Origin: an uncultured Pseudomonadota bacterium
Lineage (GTDB): Bacteria; Pseudomonadota; Gammaproteobacteria; Methylococcales; Methylomonadaceae
Length of the DNA: 64,000 nt
NCBI GenBank assembly: GCA_903848935.1
Contig: CAINHO010000040.1
Span: 1 to 64,000, forward strand
Reading direction: 5' to 3'
Shown here: positions 10,467-19,283 of the stretch, piece by piece
Numbering within the stretch: the stretch's first letter is position 1
Layout of the letters: every line of letters begins with the position of its first letter
Notes under the pieces: generated by a model
What the model saw: the letters and a program-made list of their open reading frames with translations, nothing else
What the model was told of the DNA's origin: nothing
Databases searched by the model: none
Made by a program: the position numbers and the translations under genes

Positions 10467-12026
10467 TTAACTAACGCAACAGCGATTTCGTCCTGTGTTT
10501 TTGGCTTCATAAAGCGCTTTATCGGCACGTTCAAAAAAGCTGTCTTCGGTATCATCCGCAAGAAATTGAGTTAATCCGCACGAAACCGTAATCGGTACAG
10601 CTTTACCATTAGCGTTAAACCCAGTCGAGGCGACCAATTGGCGCAAATCTTCCACTAAAATCCGTGCCAAAGTGACGTCAGTATTCGGCAATAACATCAC
10701 AAATTCTTCGCCACCAAAACGCGCAATAAAATCGGTATCGCGTGTACTTTGTTGCAACTGATTTGCCGTCAATGCAAGCACTTTATCGCCCGATTTATGC
10801 CCAAACGTATCGTTAATTTTTTTGAAATAATCAATATCCCAAATTGTCATCGTAAGCGGCGTGCCATAACGTTTATATCGAGCAATCTCGTCTTTCACAC
10901 GTTGATTATAAGCATTGCGATTGGGTAATCCAGTCAGCGTATCCTGCGTCGCTTGCGTATGAATAACTTTTAATTCCACTTTGAGATTTTCGGTTTCCAC
11001 TTCCAACGAAATCATTTTATTGACCAGTTCCGCCATATGATCTTGGAATTGTTGTTGCCGCTCTTTGTCTTGTTGATGATGGGTTTTAATCTCAGAAACA
11101 ATGGTTTTAAAACATTGATTTACATTTTCTTTAAGTAAGTCCAATGACGTAGTTTTAATCGCTTCAACTTGCAGCTCTCGAATTTGCGTGAAAACAGCTT
11201 GATCTAGTTTATTACGACTTTTTACGGAACTATTTGCTGCCGCATTGGTTTCTGTCACGATGATGTTTAATTCAGCTAATTGATTAGCAATGTGCAATAA
11301 AAATTGATCAATATCTTGCTGTTCCGCCTCACCATATTCTTTGATTTTCAGTAATAACTGTACTAAATCACGCAAAACATCTTCAAACGGCTGTTTCGAT
11401 TGATTAGGATTCAGTAACGTTTCTTTAAGTAGCAGGGCTTGCGGTTCAAAAACGGCTGGAATCGCTAATGCCGAAAAATACTCCAAGAGCTGTTGGCTTA
11501 CCACATTCACATCAATGTGAACCACCGGTTCAACAATTTCATCCGATTCACCGCTCGGCTGCACTTCGGGTTCAGGTTCGGTAATTTTGAGAATTTCGAT
11601 GAACAACTCACTGGCTTGTTCAATGGTCGTGTCTTCGTTATTGACCAGTTTTTGTAATTCACGCAACGCCGTTTGTTGTGCCGAATCCGTGTATTGCCGA
11701 AACAAAAAGTCGAACAATAAATCTGCTTTAAGATTCTTCTTTTTGAGCGGCAAATTTTTAATGGATTCGTTAAAATTTTTCAGTTCGGTCTTCAGCGTGA
11801 TTGGTTCAAGTTCATTTTTAACGTGATTCCGCACGCGCTGTAAAATGGGATCGAGATGTTTATTTTGACCTTCGCCAATAATCGAAAGCTGAATAATAAA
11901 CTGCCGCAACAACTTTTCTTTTTCGTGATGCGCGTGTTCAATTTTATTTTGTTCGTCGAAAAGATTGAGATATTTCTTGCGCCATTGCTCGCCCAAATCT
12001 TCATTTTGTTTACTGAAAAAGCCCAT
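10467..12026 (-). CDS. Diguanylate cyclase with unrecognised helical N-terminal half
   Basis: 519 residues. The C-terminal ~165 residues are a GGDEF domain with an intact active-site GGEEF (about 438-442). An RxxD inhibitory site (RDTD) sits five residues before it, so active c-di-GMP synthesis with product feedback is expected. The first ~350 residues are soluble, charged and Leu/Gln/Lys-rich, with probable coiled-coil stretches. They contain no PAS, GAF, REC or membrane segment that I can recognise, so the input signal is unknown. It lies 46 bases downstream of dsbA on the same strand and has its own terminator. Confidence 0.9.
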   Translation of the reverse strand: MGFFSKQNEDLGEQWRKKYLNLFDEQNKIEHAHHEKEKLLRQFIIQLSIIGEGQNKHLDPILQRVRNHVKNELEPITLKTELKNFNESIKNLPLKKKNLKADLLFDFLFRQYTDSAQQTALRELQKLVNNEDTTIEQASELFIEILKITEPEPEVQPSGESDEIVEPVVHIDVNVVSQQLLEYFSALAIPAVFEPQALLLKETLLNPNQSKQPFEDVLRDLVQLLLKIKEYGEAEQQDIDQFLLHIANQLAELNIIVTETNAAANSSVKSRNKLDQAVFTQIRELQVEAIKTTSLDLLKENVNQCFKTIVSEIKTHHQQDKERQQQFQDHMAELVNKMISLEVETENLKVELKVIHTQATQDTLTGLPNRNAYNQRVKDEIARYKRYGTPLTMTIWDIDYFKKINDTFGHKSGDKVLALTANQLQQSTRDTDFIARFGGEEFVMLLPNTDVTLARILVEDLRQLVASTGFNANGKAVPITVSCGLTQFLADDTEDSFFERADKALYEAKNTGRNRCCVS

Positions 12027-12072
12027 AATTATTCGTGTTCTCTCTTCGACGACATAAATTTAAAATACAGAA

Positions 12073-12711
12073 TTATTTTTTTACCGCGCTTTCTTGTGCG
12101 ATTAAACGATTCATGACTTCAATCATTTTTTCGTGTGAACCGGCAAGTGGCCCACTGGTTTTGTATTTGCCGTTAATCACAATCGCAGGCACGCCGGTAA
12201 TGCCGTATTTTGCTGCCAACGTACCGGCTTGACGGACTTTCATATCAATTGGAAATGAATTAAATGCCGCTTTGAAATCCGTTTCACTCACGCCGTGTGC
12301 GACGAAAAATTTAGCGAGTTGCTCTTCCGTTTCCAAATGTTCTTTTTTCACTTGAATCGCGTCAAAAAAATCGGCGTGAATTTTATCCACTACGCCCAGA
12401 GCTTCAGCGGTGTAATAAGCTTTGGCGTGTTTGCCCCATTGCTCACTAAATACAGCGGGTTGACGAATAAATTCCACATTTTTCGGCAAGGTTTTCACCC
12501 ATTTCGCTAACGTCGGTTCAAAATCGAAACAATGTGGACAGCCGTACCAAAAAAACTCAATCACTTCGACTTTGTTCACGTCGTGTGTGGGTTGAGCTGG
12601 TGTGACGAGTTCATAACCAACCGTTTCAGATGCCGCTTGTGCAGGATTAAATGTGGCGGCAATGGCAAGTGATAACGCCAATAAACTGTGTTTCGTAAAT
12701 TTTTTCAGCAT
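12073..12711 (-). CDS. dsbA: Periplasmic thiol:disulfide interchange protein DsbA
   Basis: 212 residues with a signal peptide (hydrophobic core LLALSLAIAA, cleavage after AQA near residue 27). It introduces disulfides into exported proteins. The thioredoxin-fold active site CPHC is at residues 58-61 within FFWYGCPHCFDFEP, and the cis-proline loop appears as GVPAIVING. It begins 1 base after the stop of the cytochrome c4 gene, an order also known from Pseudomonas, so the two are almost certainly co-transcribed. Confidence 0.96.
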   Translation of the reverse strand: MLKKFTKHSLLALSLAIAATFNPAQAASETVGYELVTPAQPTHDVNKVEVIEFFWYGCPHCFDFEPTLAKWVKTLPKNVEFIRQPAVFSEQWGKHAKAYYTAEALGVVDKIHADFFDAIQVKKEHLETEEQLAKFFVAHGVSETDFKAAFNSFPIDMKVRQAGTLAAKYGITGVPAIVINGKYKTSGPLAGSHEKMIEVMNRLIAQESAVKK

Positions 12712-12712
12712 T

Positions 12713-13372
12713 TTAATTCTCTCTTAATTTCATGGTTGAAATGCGTGTGGCGACGGCTTTGATTTCAGCATCTGTCATTTTCACCGCAATCATGTGCATC
12801 ATATTTTCGTTGGTATTACTGCGTTTGCCTGATTTGAAATCGGTTAAAGCTTTCACCAAATACGTCGCGTGTTGTGATTTCAACGCAGGGAATGCTGCCG
12901 GTTTATTACCTTCGCTGAAAGGGCCATGACAAGCAATACACGCAGACACTTCGCGTTTCAAATCGCCATTGCGGTACAAATCGCCACCTTGTGCGACTAA
13001 AGTTTCATGTTCTGCACGTTCTTCGGCAGAATCGAAAACTTCTTCGGGTTCACCTGCTATTTTTTGATCGGCATAATAATTGGCAATATCGACCATATCG
13101 TTATCAGTCAAAGACATCGCAATCGTCGCCATTATCGGATCTTTGCGCGTGCCGTCTTTAAAGGCTTTGAGCTGATTAACGAGATAACCAGCGTTTTGTT
13201 GAGCGAGTTTTGGGAACATCGGCATCGTGCTATTTCCATGTTCACCGTGGCAACTCACGCACGAAATCGATTTTTGTTTGCCGGTATTCACACTGTCGGC
13301 GTGCGTCATTTCAGCGTGAACATGACCACTCAAAAGAGCAGCTAAAGCAAAAGCGAAACTTTTTTTGTACAT
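12713..13372 (-). CDS. Dihaem cytochrome c4
   Basis: 219 residues with a signal peptide (ALAALLSGHVHA). Two haem-binding CxxCH motifs lie at residues 38-42 (CVSCH) and 145-149 (CIACH), each heading a class I cytochrome c domain, the two-domain layout of cytochrome c4. Candidate axial methionines are in MATIAMSLTD and MMHMIAVKMTD. It probably carries electrons in the periplasm to a terminal oxidase. It heads the c4-dsbA operon and diverges from engB across about 100 bases that should hold both promoters. Confidence 0.95.
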   Translation of the reverse strand: MYKKSFAFALAALLSGHVHAEMTHADSVNTGKQKSISCVSCHGEHGNSTMPMFPKLAQQNAGYLVNQLKAFKDGTRKDPIMATIAMSLTDNDMVDIANYYADQKIAGEPEEVFDSAEERAEHETLVAQGGDLYRNGDLKREVSACIACHGPFSEGNKPAAFPALKSQHATYLVKALTDFKSGKRSNTNENMMHMIAVKMTDAEIKAVATRISTMKLREN

Positions 13373-13472
13373 CGTTGTTCCTTAAAAAATGTAGAGTAAA
13401 GTGCGTTAAGTGTACACAAAGCCGCGTGTGTGCTTAAATTCTAACCCAAATCAACCTTCTACGCGAGAGACC

Positions 13473-14090
13473 ATGAACCCACTTTATCATCGTGCCACTT
13501 TCATCAACAGCTCACCAAATTTACGCAATACGCCACCAGATATAGGTTTGGAAATTGCCTTTGCTGGGCGTTCGAATGCTGGTAAATCGAGCGCAATTAA
13601 CACGTTGACGCGCCAAAACGGTTTGGCGCGAATTAGTAAAACACCAGGTCGGACACAAATGCTTAACTTTTTTACGTTGAACGAACAACAGCGTTTTGTG
13701 GATTTACCAGGTTACGGTTATGCGAAAGTACCGTTAGCGGTCAAAAAGCAATGGCACGAATTGATGGAAACCTACTTACTTAAACGAAAATCGTTGTGCG
13801 GTATGATTTTAGTGATGGACGTACGCCATCCCTTAACCGAATTCGATTGGCAAATGGTCGAATGGTGTCAACACGCCGAACTACCGTTGCATATTATTTT
13901 AACCAAAGCAGATAAATTAAATTTCGGCGCGGCAAAAAATACGTTATTACAAGTCGAAAGAGAATTGAGCGAATTGCCAACACCGCTGACATTGCAGTTA
14001 TTTTCGTCTTTGAAAAAAACGGGTGTAGACGAAATTCATGCCGCGTTGAATCGATTATTTGCAGCACGTTCAAACAACGACGGCAGCTAA
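13473..14090 (+). CDS. engB: Ribosome biogenesis GTPase EngB (YihA/YsxC)
   Basis: 205 residues from ATG 13473. It is a small GTPase needed for 50S subunit assembly. All G motifs are visible: GRSNAGKSS (G1), TPGRTQ (G2), DLPGYGYA (G3) and TKADKL (G4). A GTG at 13410 would add 21 residues, but ATG 13473 has a purine-rich site (GAGAGA) just upstream and gives the family N-terminus, so I prefer it. The last 21 bases overlap the end of the convergent parE gene. Confidence 0.95.
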   Translation: MNPLYHRATFINSSPNLRNTPPDIGLEIAFAGRSNAGKSSAINTLTRQNGLARISKTPGRTQMLNFFTLNEQQRFVDLPGYGYAKVPLAVKKQWHELMETYLLKRKSLCGMILVMDVRHPLTEFDWQMVEWCQHAELPLHIILTKADKLNFGAAKNTLLQVERELSELPTPLTLQLFSSLKKTGVDEIHAALNRLFAARSNNDGS

Positions 14091-15971
14091 ATGTCCACTC
14101 GCTTCGAGCCAAATTTTCCTATCGCCTGCCCGTTTTTTGTTCAGCAATAAATCCATCATTCCTTCCGTTGCGTCGAAATCATCCACCGTTAATTGCACCA
14201 ATCGGCGCGTGTCGGGATTCATGGTGGTTTCGCGCAATTGACTCGGATTCATTTCGCCTAACCCTTTAAAACGTTGCACGTTGATTTGTCCTTTGATTCG
14301 TTCAGCTTTAATTCTATCTAAAATCCCCTGACGTTCAGATTCATCGAGTGCGTAAAAAACCCGTTTGCCTACATCGACACGATACAACGGCGGCATGGCA
14401 ACAAAAACGTGACCATTTCGAACCAGCGCATTGAAATGTTTATAAAACAACGCGCAAATCAATGTCGCAATGTGATTTCCGTCCGAATCTGCATCCGCCA
14501 AAATACACACTTTGCCATAACGCAACGCTTGCAAATCATCCGAATCTGGCTCAATTCCCAATGCCACCGCAATATCATGAATTTCTTGTGAAGCCATAAC
14601 CTGCGACGATTCAACTTCCCACGTGTTCAGAATTTTGCCACGCAACGGCATAATCGCTTGAAAATCCCGCTCACGTGCTTGTTTTGCTGAACCACCCGCA
14701 GAATCACCTTCAACCAAAAATAATTCCGTGCGATTGATGTCTTGCGCGGAACAATCAGCTAATTTTCCAGGCAACGCAGGGCCAGCGGTGATGCGTTTAC
14801 GGATGATTTTTTTATTCGAACGCAACCGTTTTTGTGCGCTGTTGATGATTAACTCGGCAATTTTTTCGCCTTCGGTTGTGTTTGAATTAAGCCACAAACT
14901 AAAACTGTCTTTCACCACGCCCGAAATGAACGCCACGCATTCCCGCGAACTTAAACGCTCTTTGGTTTGTCCTGAAAATTGCGGATCTTCGAGTTTAACT
15001 GAAAGTACGAAATGGCAATGTTCCCACACGTCTTCGGGCGCGAGTTTTACGCCACGCGGTAACAAATCTCGAATGTTGCAAAATTCTCGAATCGCTTCGG
15101 TTAATCCTGCGCGTAAACCGTTGACGTGTGTACCACCTTGCGCGGTCGGAACGAGATTAACGTAACTTTCAGCGACCATTTCAGATGGATTTTCGACTGC
15201 CCACAAAACGCCCCATTCAACCGCTTCATGGTCTGCGTTCATGTTGCCCATAAACGGTGTTTCGGGGAAAAATTCTAAATCGCCAATGCGGTCACGCAAA
15301 TAATCTTTCAGTCCGTTTTGATAACACCATTCAAAAAATTCGTCGCTTTGTTCTATTTTGAGTGAAATTTTCAACCCTGCACACAACACAGCTTTAGCAC
15401 GTAAAACGTGTTTGAGTTTTGAAACGGAGACTTTTGGCGAATCAAAATAGCGTTCGTTTGGCAGAAAATAAACGCGCGTTCCGGTGTTATTTTTGCCGAC
15501 AGTCCCCGTTTCTAAAAGTTCGGTTTGTTTTTCGCCATCAGCAAAACGCATTGAATACACTTTGCCACCGCGTTTGACAGTGACTTCTAATGCACTCGAT
15601 AACGCATTGACGACTGAAATTCCCACGCCATGCAAACCACCTGAAAATTGATAATTTTTATTTGAGAATTTTCCACCAGCATGGAGTTGCGTCAAAATTA
15701 CTTCAACGCCCGTGATTCCTTGTTCAGGGTGAATATCAACCGGCATTCCGCGTCCGTTGTCGCTGACTGAAATCGCGCCATCTTTGTGCAAAATGACGTC
15801 GATTTGAGAAGCGTATCCGGCTAAGGCTTCATCGACGCTGTTGTCGATAATTTCTTGCGCTAAATGATTTGGACGGGTTGTATCGGTGTACATTCCGGGG
15901 CGTTTACGGACAGGTTCTAAGCCCGTTAAAACTTCAATGGCTGCCGCGTTGTAACTGGTTGGATTAGTCAT
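14070..15971 (-). CDS. parE: DNA topoisomerase IV subunit B (ParE)
   Basis: 633 residues. It is the ATPase subunit that, with ParC, decatenates daughter chromosomes. The GHKL ATPase motifs IIDNSVDEALAGY and DNGRGMPVD lie near the N-terminus. The TOPRIM motifs VEGDSAGGSAKQARER and DADSDG lie in the C-terminal half, with RFKGLGEMNP later. Its length and the short linker distinguish it from GyrB (~800 aa). parC is not in the window. The 3' end overlaps engB by 21 bases on the opposite strand. No clear Shine-Dalgarno precedes the start. Confidence 0.97.
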   Translation of the reverse strand: MTNPTSYNAAAIEVLTGLEPVRKRPGMYTDTTRPNHLAQEIIDNSVDEALAGYASQIDVILHKDGAISVSDNGRGMPVDIHPEQGITGVEVILTQLHAGGKFSNKNYQFSGGLHGVGISVVNALSSALEVTVKRGGKVYSMRFADGEKQTELLETGTVGKNNTGTRVYFLPNERYFDSPKVSVSKLKHVLRAKAVLCAGLKISLKIEQSDEFFEWCYQNGLKDYLRDRIGDLEFFPETPFMGNMNADHEAVEWGVLWAVENPSEMVAESYVNLVPTAQGGTHVNGLRAGLTEAIREFCNIRDLLPRGVKLAPEDVWEHCHFVLSVKLEDPQFSGQTKERLSSRECVAFISGVVKDSFSLWLNSNTTEGEKIAELIINSAQKRLRSNKKIIRKRITAGPALPGKLADCSAQDINRTELFLVEGDSAGGSAKQARERDFQAIMPLRGKILNTWEVESSQVMASQEIHDIAVALGIEPDSDDLQALRYGKVCILADADSDGNHIATLICALFYKHFNALVRNGHVFVAMPPLYRVDVGKRVFYALDESERQGILDRIKAERIKGQINVQRFKGLGEMNPSQLRETTMNPDTRRLVQLTVDDFDATEGMMDLLLNKKRAGDRKIWLEASGHLAAVVV

Positions 15972-16044
15972 GTTTTTTGGTGTCAGAAGTTTTTAAGTAG
16001 ATTCGAATTCTAAGTTGTCGCCGAATAGGGGGTCTTCAACGTTT

Positions 16045-16290
16045 TTACGCCGCCATTTTTTGCATTTGAGAAAGTAACATACTTTCAATATTCAAGTGAT
16101 AATCAAGATCCGCCCATTCGATACCCGTGCCTTTGCAAATAAAACGATAATTTTTTAATTGTACGAGGGATGAATTTTGCAAGTCTTTATACCAGTTCAT
16201 TGGTGTTGAAATAATTCGCCCGTCTTCAAGTTCAACATGAAGATGACGATCATCAAAATGAACCGCCTTACCTCTAATTAAAGTATTCAT
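16045..16290 (-). CDS. DUF2442-family small protein
   Basis: 81 residues. The layout (VHFDDRHLHVELEDGRIISTPMNWY, here cited in pieces: HFDDRHLHVELEDGR, then STPMNWY) is that of DUF2442, a small family usually encoded next to DUF4160. It overlaps the 3' end of the DUF4160 gene by 17 bases, so translation is probably coupled. Such pairs have been proposed to be toxin-antitoxin-like, but I see no direct evidence for that here. The molecular function is unknown. Confidence 0.8.
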   Translation of the reverse strand: MNTLIRGKAVHFDDRHLHVELEDGRIISTPMNWYKDLQNSSLVQLKNYRFICKGTGIEWADLDYHLNIESMLLSQMQKMAA

Positions 16291-16501
16291 TCCATGCTCT
16301 CACAAAATTATGTTGATTGGCTTCAACGATTAAAAGTGCTTTTTTTAGCTCTTTTGGTTTCATGTAATTGTTGACGACCCGAAGTGTAGCCAATTCGATT
16401 TTGGCAAATTCCCCCGCCCGCTCAACGTGGATATGTTGTGGTTCGTGTTCGTTGGCGTAGAAAAAGAATTTAAAACCGTCTTTTAGTAACAGTGTTGGCA
16501 T
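16274..16501 (-). CDS. DUF4160-family small protein
   Basis: 75 residues. The signature FFYANEHEPQHIHVERAGEFAKIEL, in short FFYANEHEP then HIHV, is diagnostic of DUF4160. It starts 5 bases after the aroE stop codon and overlaps the following DUF2442 gene. The pair is therefore embedded in the cob-aroE transcription unit rather than standing as an isolated module. Function is unknown; a toxin-antitoxin-like role is a family-level proposal only. Confidence 0.82.
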   Translation of the reverse strand: MPTLLLKDGFKFFFYANEHEPQHIHVERAGEFAKIELATLRVVNNYMKPKELKKALLIVEANQHNFVRAWNEYFN

Positions 16502-16506
16502 TCGTT

Positions 16507-17328
16507 TTAACGCTCGGTATTAAGTAAATCAATTACGGCTTTTGTATCGGGTCGAACGCTGCGCCACAATGCAAACGCTTCGGCGGCCTGTTCTACGAGC
16601 ATTCCTAAACCGTCTAAACTTTTGCTAGCATTTTGTAATTTCCCCCAACGCACAAACGCCGTCGGCGTATTGCCATAAGCCAAATCATAACAAACGCCAT
16701 TTTTAGCCAATAAATTTTCTGGCAACGGCGGTAATTCGTTACTCAAACTGGCAGAAGTCGCATTCAAAATTAAATCAAATGGCTGATCATGCAAATCATC
16801 AAAACCACACCCGTCAAAACTGTGATTGAATTCAATCGCAAGTTGCAGGGCTTTTTCAGCTGTTCGATTCGCAACAATCAAACAATCCGGTTTTTGTTCT
16901 AGCAACAGTGCAAGAATACCGCGTGTCGCGCCACCTGCGCCCAAAATTAAAACACGCTTATCTTTTAAGACAATGCCGTGGTTAACGGTTAAATCATTTA
17001 CCAATCCGATACCGTCGGTGTTATCGCCTAAAATCGAACCGTCTGGTCGTAACGCCAAGGTATTCACGGCTTTGGCAGCTTTGGCACGTTCAGTTTTTTG
17101 AGTTGCGAATCGATATGCCAACTCTTTTAACGGCACGGTGCAATTCAAACCTTTTCCACCTTGCGCGAAAAATTCAGTCACAGCAGTAACAAAGTTTTCA
17201 GCCGTCACTTCTTGAGCAACGTAATCCAAATTTTGATGTGATTGTTCAGCAAATAAACGGTGAATGCGCGGGGATTTGCTGTGGTTAATCGGTGAACCAA
17301 AAACAGCGTATTGATCAATTGTGTTCAT
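16507..17328 (-). CDS. aroE: Shikimate dehydrogenase (AroE)
   Basis: 273 residues from ATG 17328. It reduces 3-dehydroshikimate to shikimate with NADPH in aromatic amino acid synthesis. Motifs: substrate-binding GSPINHSKSP, catalytic-lysine NCTVPLKELAY, nucleotide-binding LGAGGATRGI and C-terminal GLGMLVEQAAEAF. An ATG four codons upstream (17340) is possible, but ATG 17328 has a GGA element at good spacing. It follows cobQ by 24 bases and precedes DUF4160 by 5 bases, so it is probably read from the cob operon. Confidence 0.96.
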   Translation of the reverse strand: MNTIDQYAVFGSPINHSKSPRIHRLFAEQSHQNLDYVAQEVTAENFVTAVTEFFAQGGKGLNCTVPLKELAYRFATQKTERAKAAKAVNTLALRPDGSILGDNTDGIGLVNDLTVNHGIVLKDKRVLILGAGGATRGILALLLEQKPDCLIVANRTAEKALQLAIEFNHSFDGCGFDDLHDQPFDLILNATSASLSNELPPLPENLLAKNGVCYDLAYGNTPTAFVRWGKLQNASKSLDGLGMLVEQAAEAFALWRSVRPDTKAVIDLLNTER

Positions 17329-17352
17329 AAAAGATTCCATAAAAAATGAGCG

Positions 17353-18732
17353 TTAAAGCAGCGCGTTCAAATCCAAATTATCTCGCACCATGTTTGTGAA
17401 AGCGTTAATTGCAGTGTCTCGATATTCGACATAATCAAAGCCCTGATATGCCGGATTTAGCGTTTTAAAATACGCCGTGCGAAAACAATTGTCATCAAAA
17501 ACGCCGTGAACGTGCGTGCCAGCAATTTGCCCCATTTGATAATACAACGGATAACGCGCCAATCGTCCACAATGAATTTCATAACCTTGCACGTCGAAAT
17601 TAAAAATGCGATACGCGCCACGCTGCAAAATTTTGGGTTGCCGATAAGTCACAGTGTCGGGAATAAAACCAAAACCCGTTTCAGAACTCGGCACTTCGGC
17701 TTCTAAACCTTCAGCATCGTTCAACATTTCACACAGCATTTGATAACCGCCACAAATTCCAAAAATCGCTTTTTCAAATTTTTGAATTTCAGCAAACAAA
17801 CCGTGTTCTTTTAACCAACGCAAATCCGAAATAACGCTTTTACTTCCACCCAACAAAATTAAATCAAAGTCCGCAAGTGTTTGAAAACCGTGAATCAGCG
17901 TCACGTCTAATTCGTCGTCCGCCATCAACACATCTAAATCGTTGTAATTACTCAAGCGTGGCGTAACAATCACGGCAATTCGTACAACACACGCGCCACG
18001 ACGTTGTGTGTAATTTTGCAACGATTGCGAATCTTCCATGTCGATATTCAACGGTAAAAATGGCAACACGCCCAAAACTGGCACACCGAATTGTTCCCGA
18101 ATAATCTTTTCACCATCATCAAAAAACCGTCGATTGCCGCGAAATTTGTTAATAATTACACCCACCACATTGGCGCGGATTTCAGGCGCAAGTAACGCCA
18201 ACGTTCCGTAAATTGACGCAAATACGCCACCGCGTTCAATGTCGGCAACCAAAATAATGCGCGGGGCAAACGTTTCGGCAATAAACGTATTCGACAAATC
18301 TTTGTGCAATAAATTCAATTCCACTGGTGAACCAGCACCTTCCGCAATCACTAATTCGTAATCGTCTACTAATTGCGCGAAAGCTGTTTTAACGTGAATT
18401 TTTAGCGTGTCAATTTCGGAGTAGTAATCCGCGATGCCTTGATTTTTATGCACCAATCCATTGACAACAACTTGCACGCCACCGTTGCCATGCGATTTTA
18501 ATAATACCGGATTAAACAAATAACTCGGTTCAACACGCGCGGCTTCGGCTTGAAAACATTGAGCGCGAGAAATTTCACGCCCTTCGATGGTGACGCTGGA
18601 ATTATTAGAGACGTTTTGGGCTTTGAATGGCGCGACGCGCACACCTAAATCGGCAAAAATTCGACATAACGCCATGACGACGCTGGTTTTTCCCGCATCA
18701 GAACTCGTGCCGACAACTAAAATAGGTTTCAT
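17353..18732 (-). CDS. cobQ: Cobyric acid synthase (CobQ/CbiP)
   Basis: 459 residues, somewhat shorter than many CobQ (~480-510). It amidates four carboxylates of adenosylcobyrinate a,c-diamide with glutamine and ATP. The N-terminal BioD-like domain has the P-loop-type GTSSDAGKTS. The C-terminal glutamine amidotransferase domain has the nucleophile cysteine in GICGGYQML and the histidine in GTHVHGVFDD. Its start overlaps the stop of the upstream phosphatase gene by four bases (ATGA). Confidence 0.96.
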   Translation of the reverse strand: MKPILVVGTSSDAGKTSVVMALCRIFADLGVRVAPFKAQNVSNNSSVTIEGREISRAQCFQAEAARVEPSYLFNPVLLKSHGNGGVQVVVNGLVHKNQGIADYYSEIDTLKIHVKTAFAQLVDDYELVIAEGAGSPVELNLLHKDLSNTFIAETFAPRIILVADIERGGVFASIYGTLALLAPEIRANVVGVIINKFRGNRRFFDDGEKIIREQFGVPVLGVLPFLPLNIDMEDSQSLQNYTQRRGACVVRIAVIVTPRLSNYNDLDVLMADDELDVTLIHGFQTLADFDLILLGGSKSVISDLRWLKEHGLFAEIQKFEKAIFGICGGYQMLCEMLNDAEGLEAEVPSSETGFGFIPDTVTYRQPKILQRGAYRIFNFDVQGYEIHCGRLARYPLYYQMGQIAGTHVHGVFDDNCFRTAYFKTLNPAYQGFDYVEYRDTAINAFTNMVRDNLDLNALL

Positions 18733-19283
18733 AAATTTAAAAATTCGATGTAAGTGTAATTATTAGCATAACGTAATTTGTGAATGCTGCCGCAATCGAC
18801 TCGAAATTGAAACGCATTAGCCGGCGGAAATTGTAAAATCACGGCAAGTAATGCCCTAATCACACCGGCGTGCGTAACGATAAAAACACGTTCACTTTTC
18901 AGTTGAATCACGTCATGCCAAAAACTTTCAACGCGCTGACACAATTCCGTAAAATTTTCGCCATTTGGCGATGCGAGCGTAACGAAGTTTTCTGTCCAAT
19001 GTTTTAAGACTTCGGCTTCAATGTCAGAAAATGGCACGTTTTCCCAATCACCAAAATTCATTTCTAAAAGCCGATTATCCAAAATCACGTCGTCGCTGAT
19101 TAAATTTGCCAAACGGGTACAACGCGATAATGGACTACTAAAAACAAGGTCGCAAGTTGGCAATTTTTTTAAAATTTCACGCGCGTCATCTAAAAAATTT
19201 TCGGCTAATTTCACATCACTTTGCCCATAACACAACCCTTTCGGCGTATCAGTGTCTGTGTGACGAATTAAATAAATATCCAC
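18729..19283 (-). CDS. CobC-type phosphatase (alpha-ribazole phosphatase, histidine phosphatase family)
   Basis: 184 residues from GTG 19283. The catalytic motif IYLIRHTDTDT lies at the very N-terminus, with the second histidine in VTHAGVIRALL, as in alpha-ribazole-5'-phosphate phosphatase. It sits between cobS and cobQ, with a 16-base overlap with cobS and an ATGA overlap with cobQ, which supports a role in lower-ligand assembly over other phosphatase roles. An upstream ATG would add 20 residues that do not match the family. No symbol is given because cobC also names the decarboxylase in the other naming system. Confidence 0.85.
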   Translation of the reverse strand: MDIYLIRHTDTDTPKGLCYGQSDVKLAENFLDDAREILKKLPTCDLVFSSPLSRCTRLANLISDDVILDNRLLEMNFGDWENVPFSDIEAEVLKHWTENFVTLASPNGENFTELCQRVESFWHDVIQLKSERVFIVTHAGVIRALLAVILQFPPANAFQFRVDCGSIHKLRYANNYTYIEFLNL

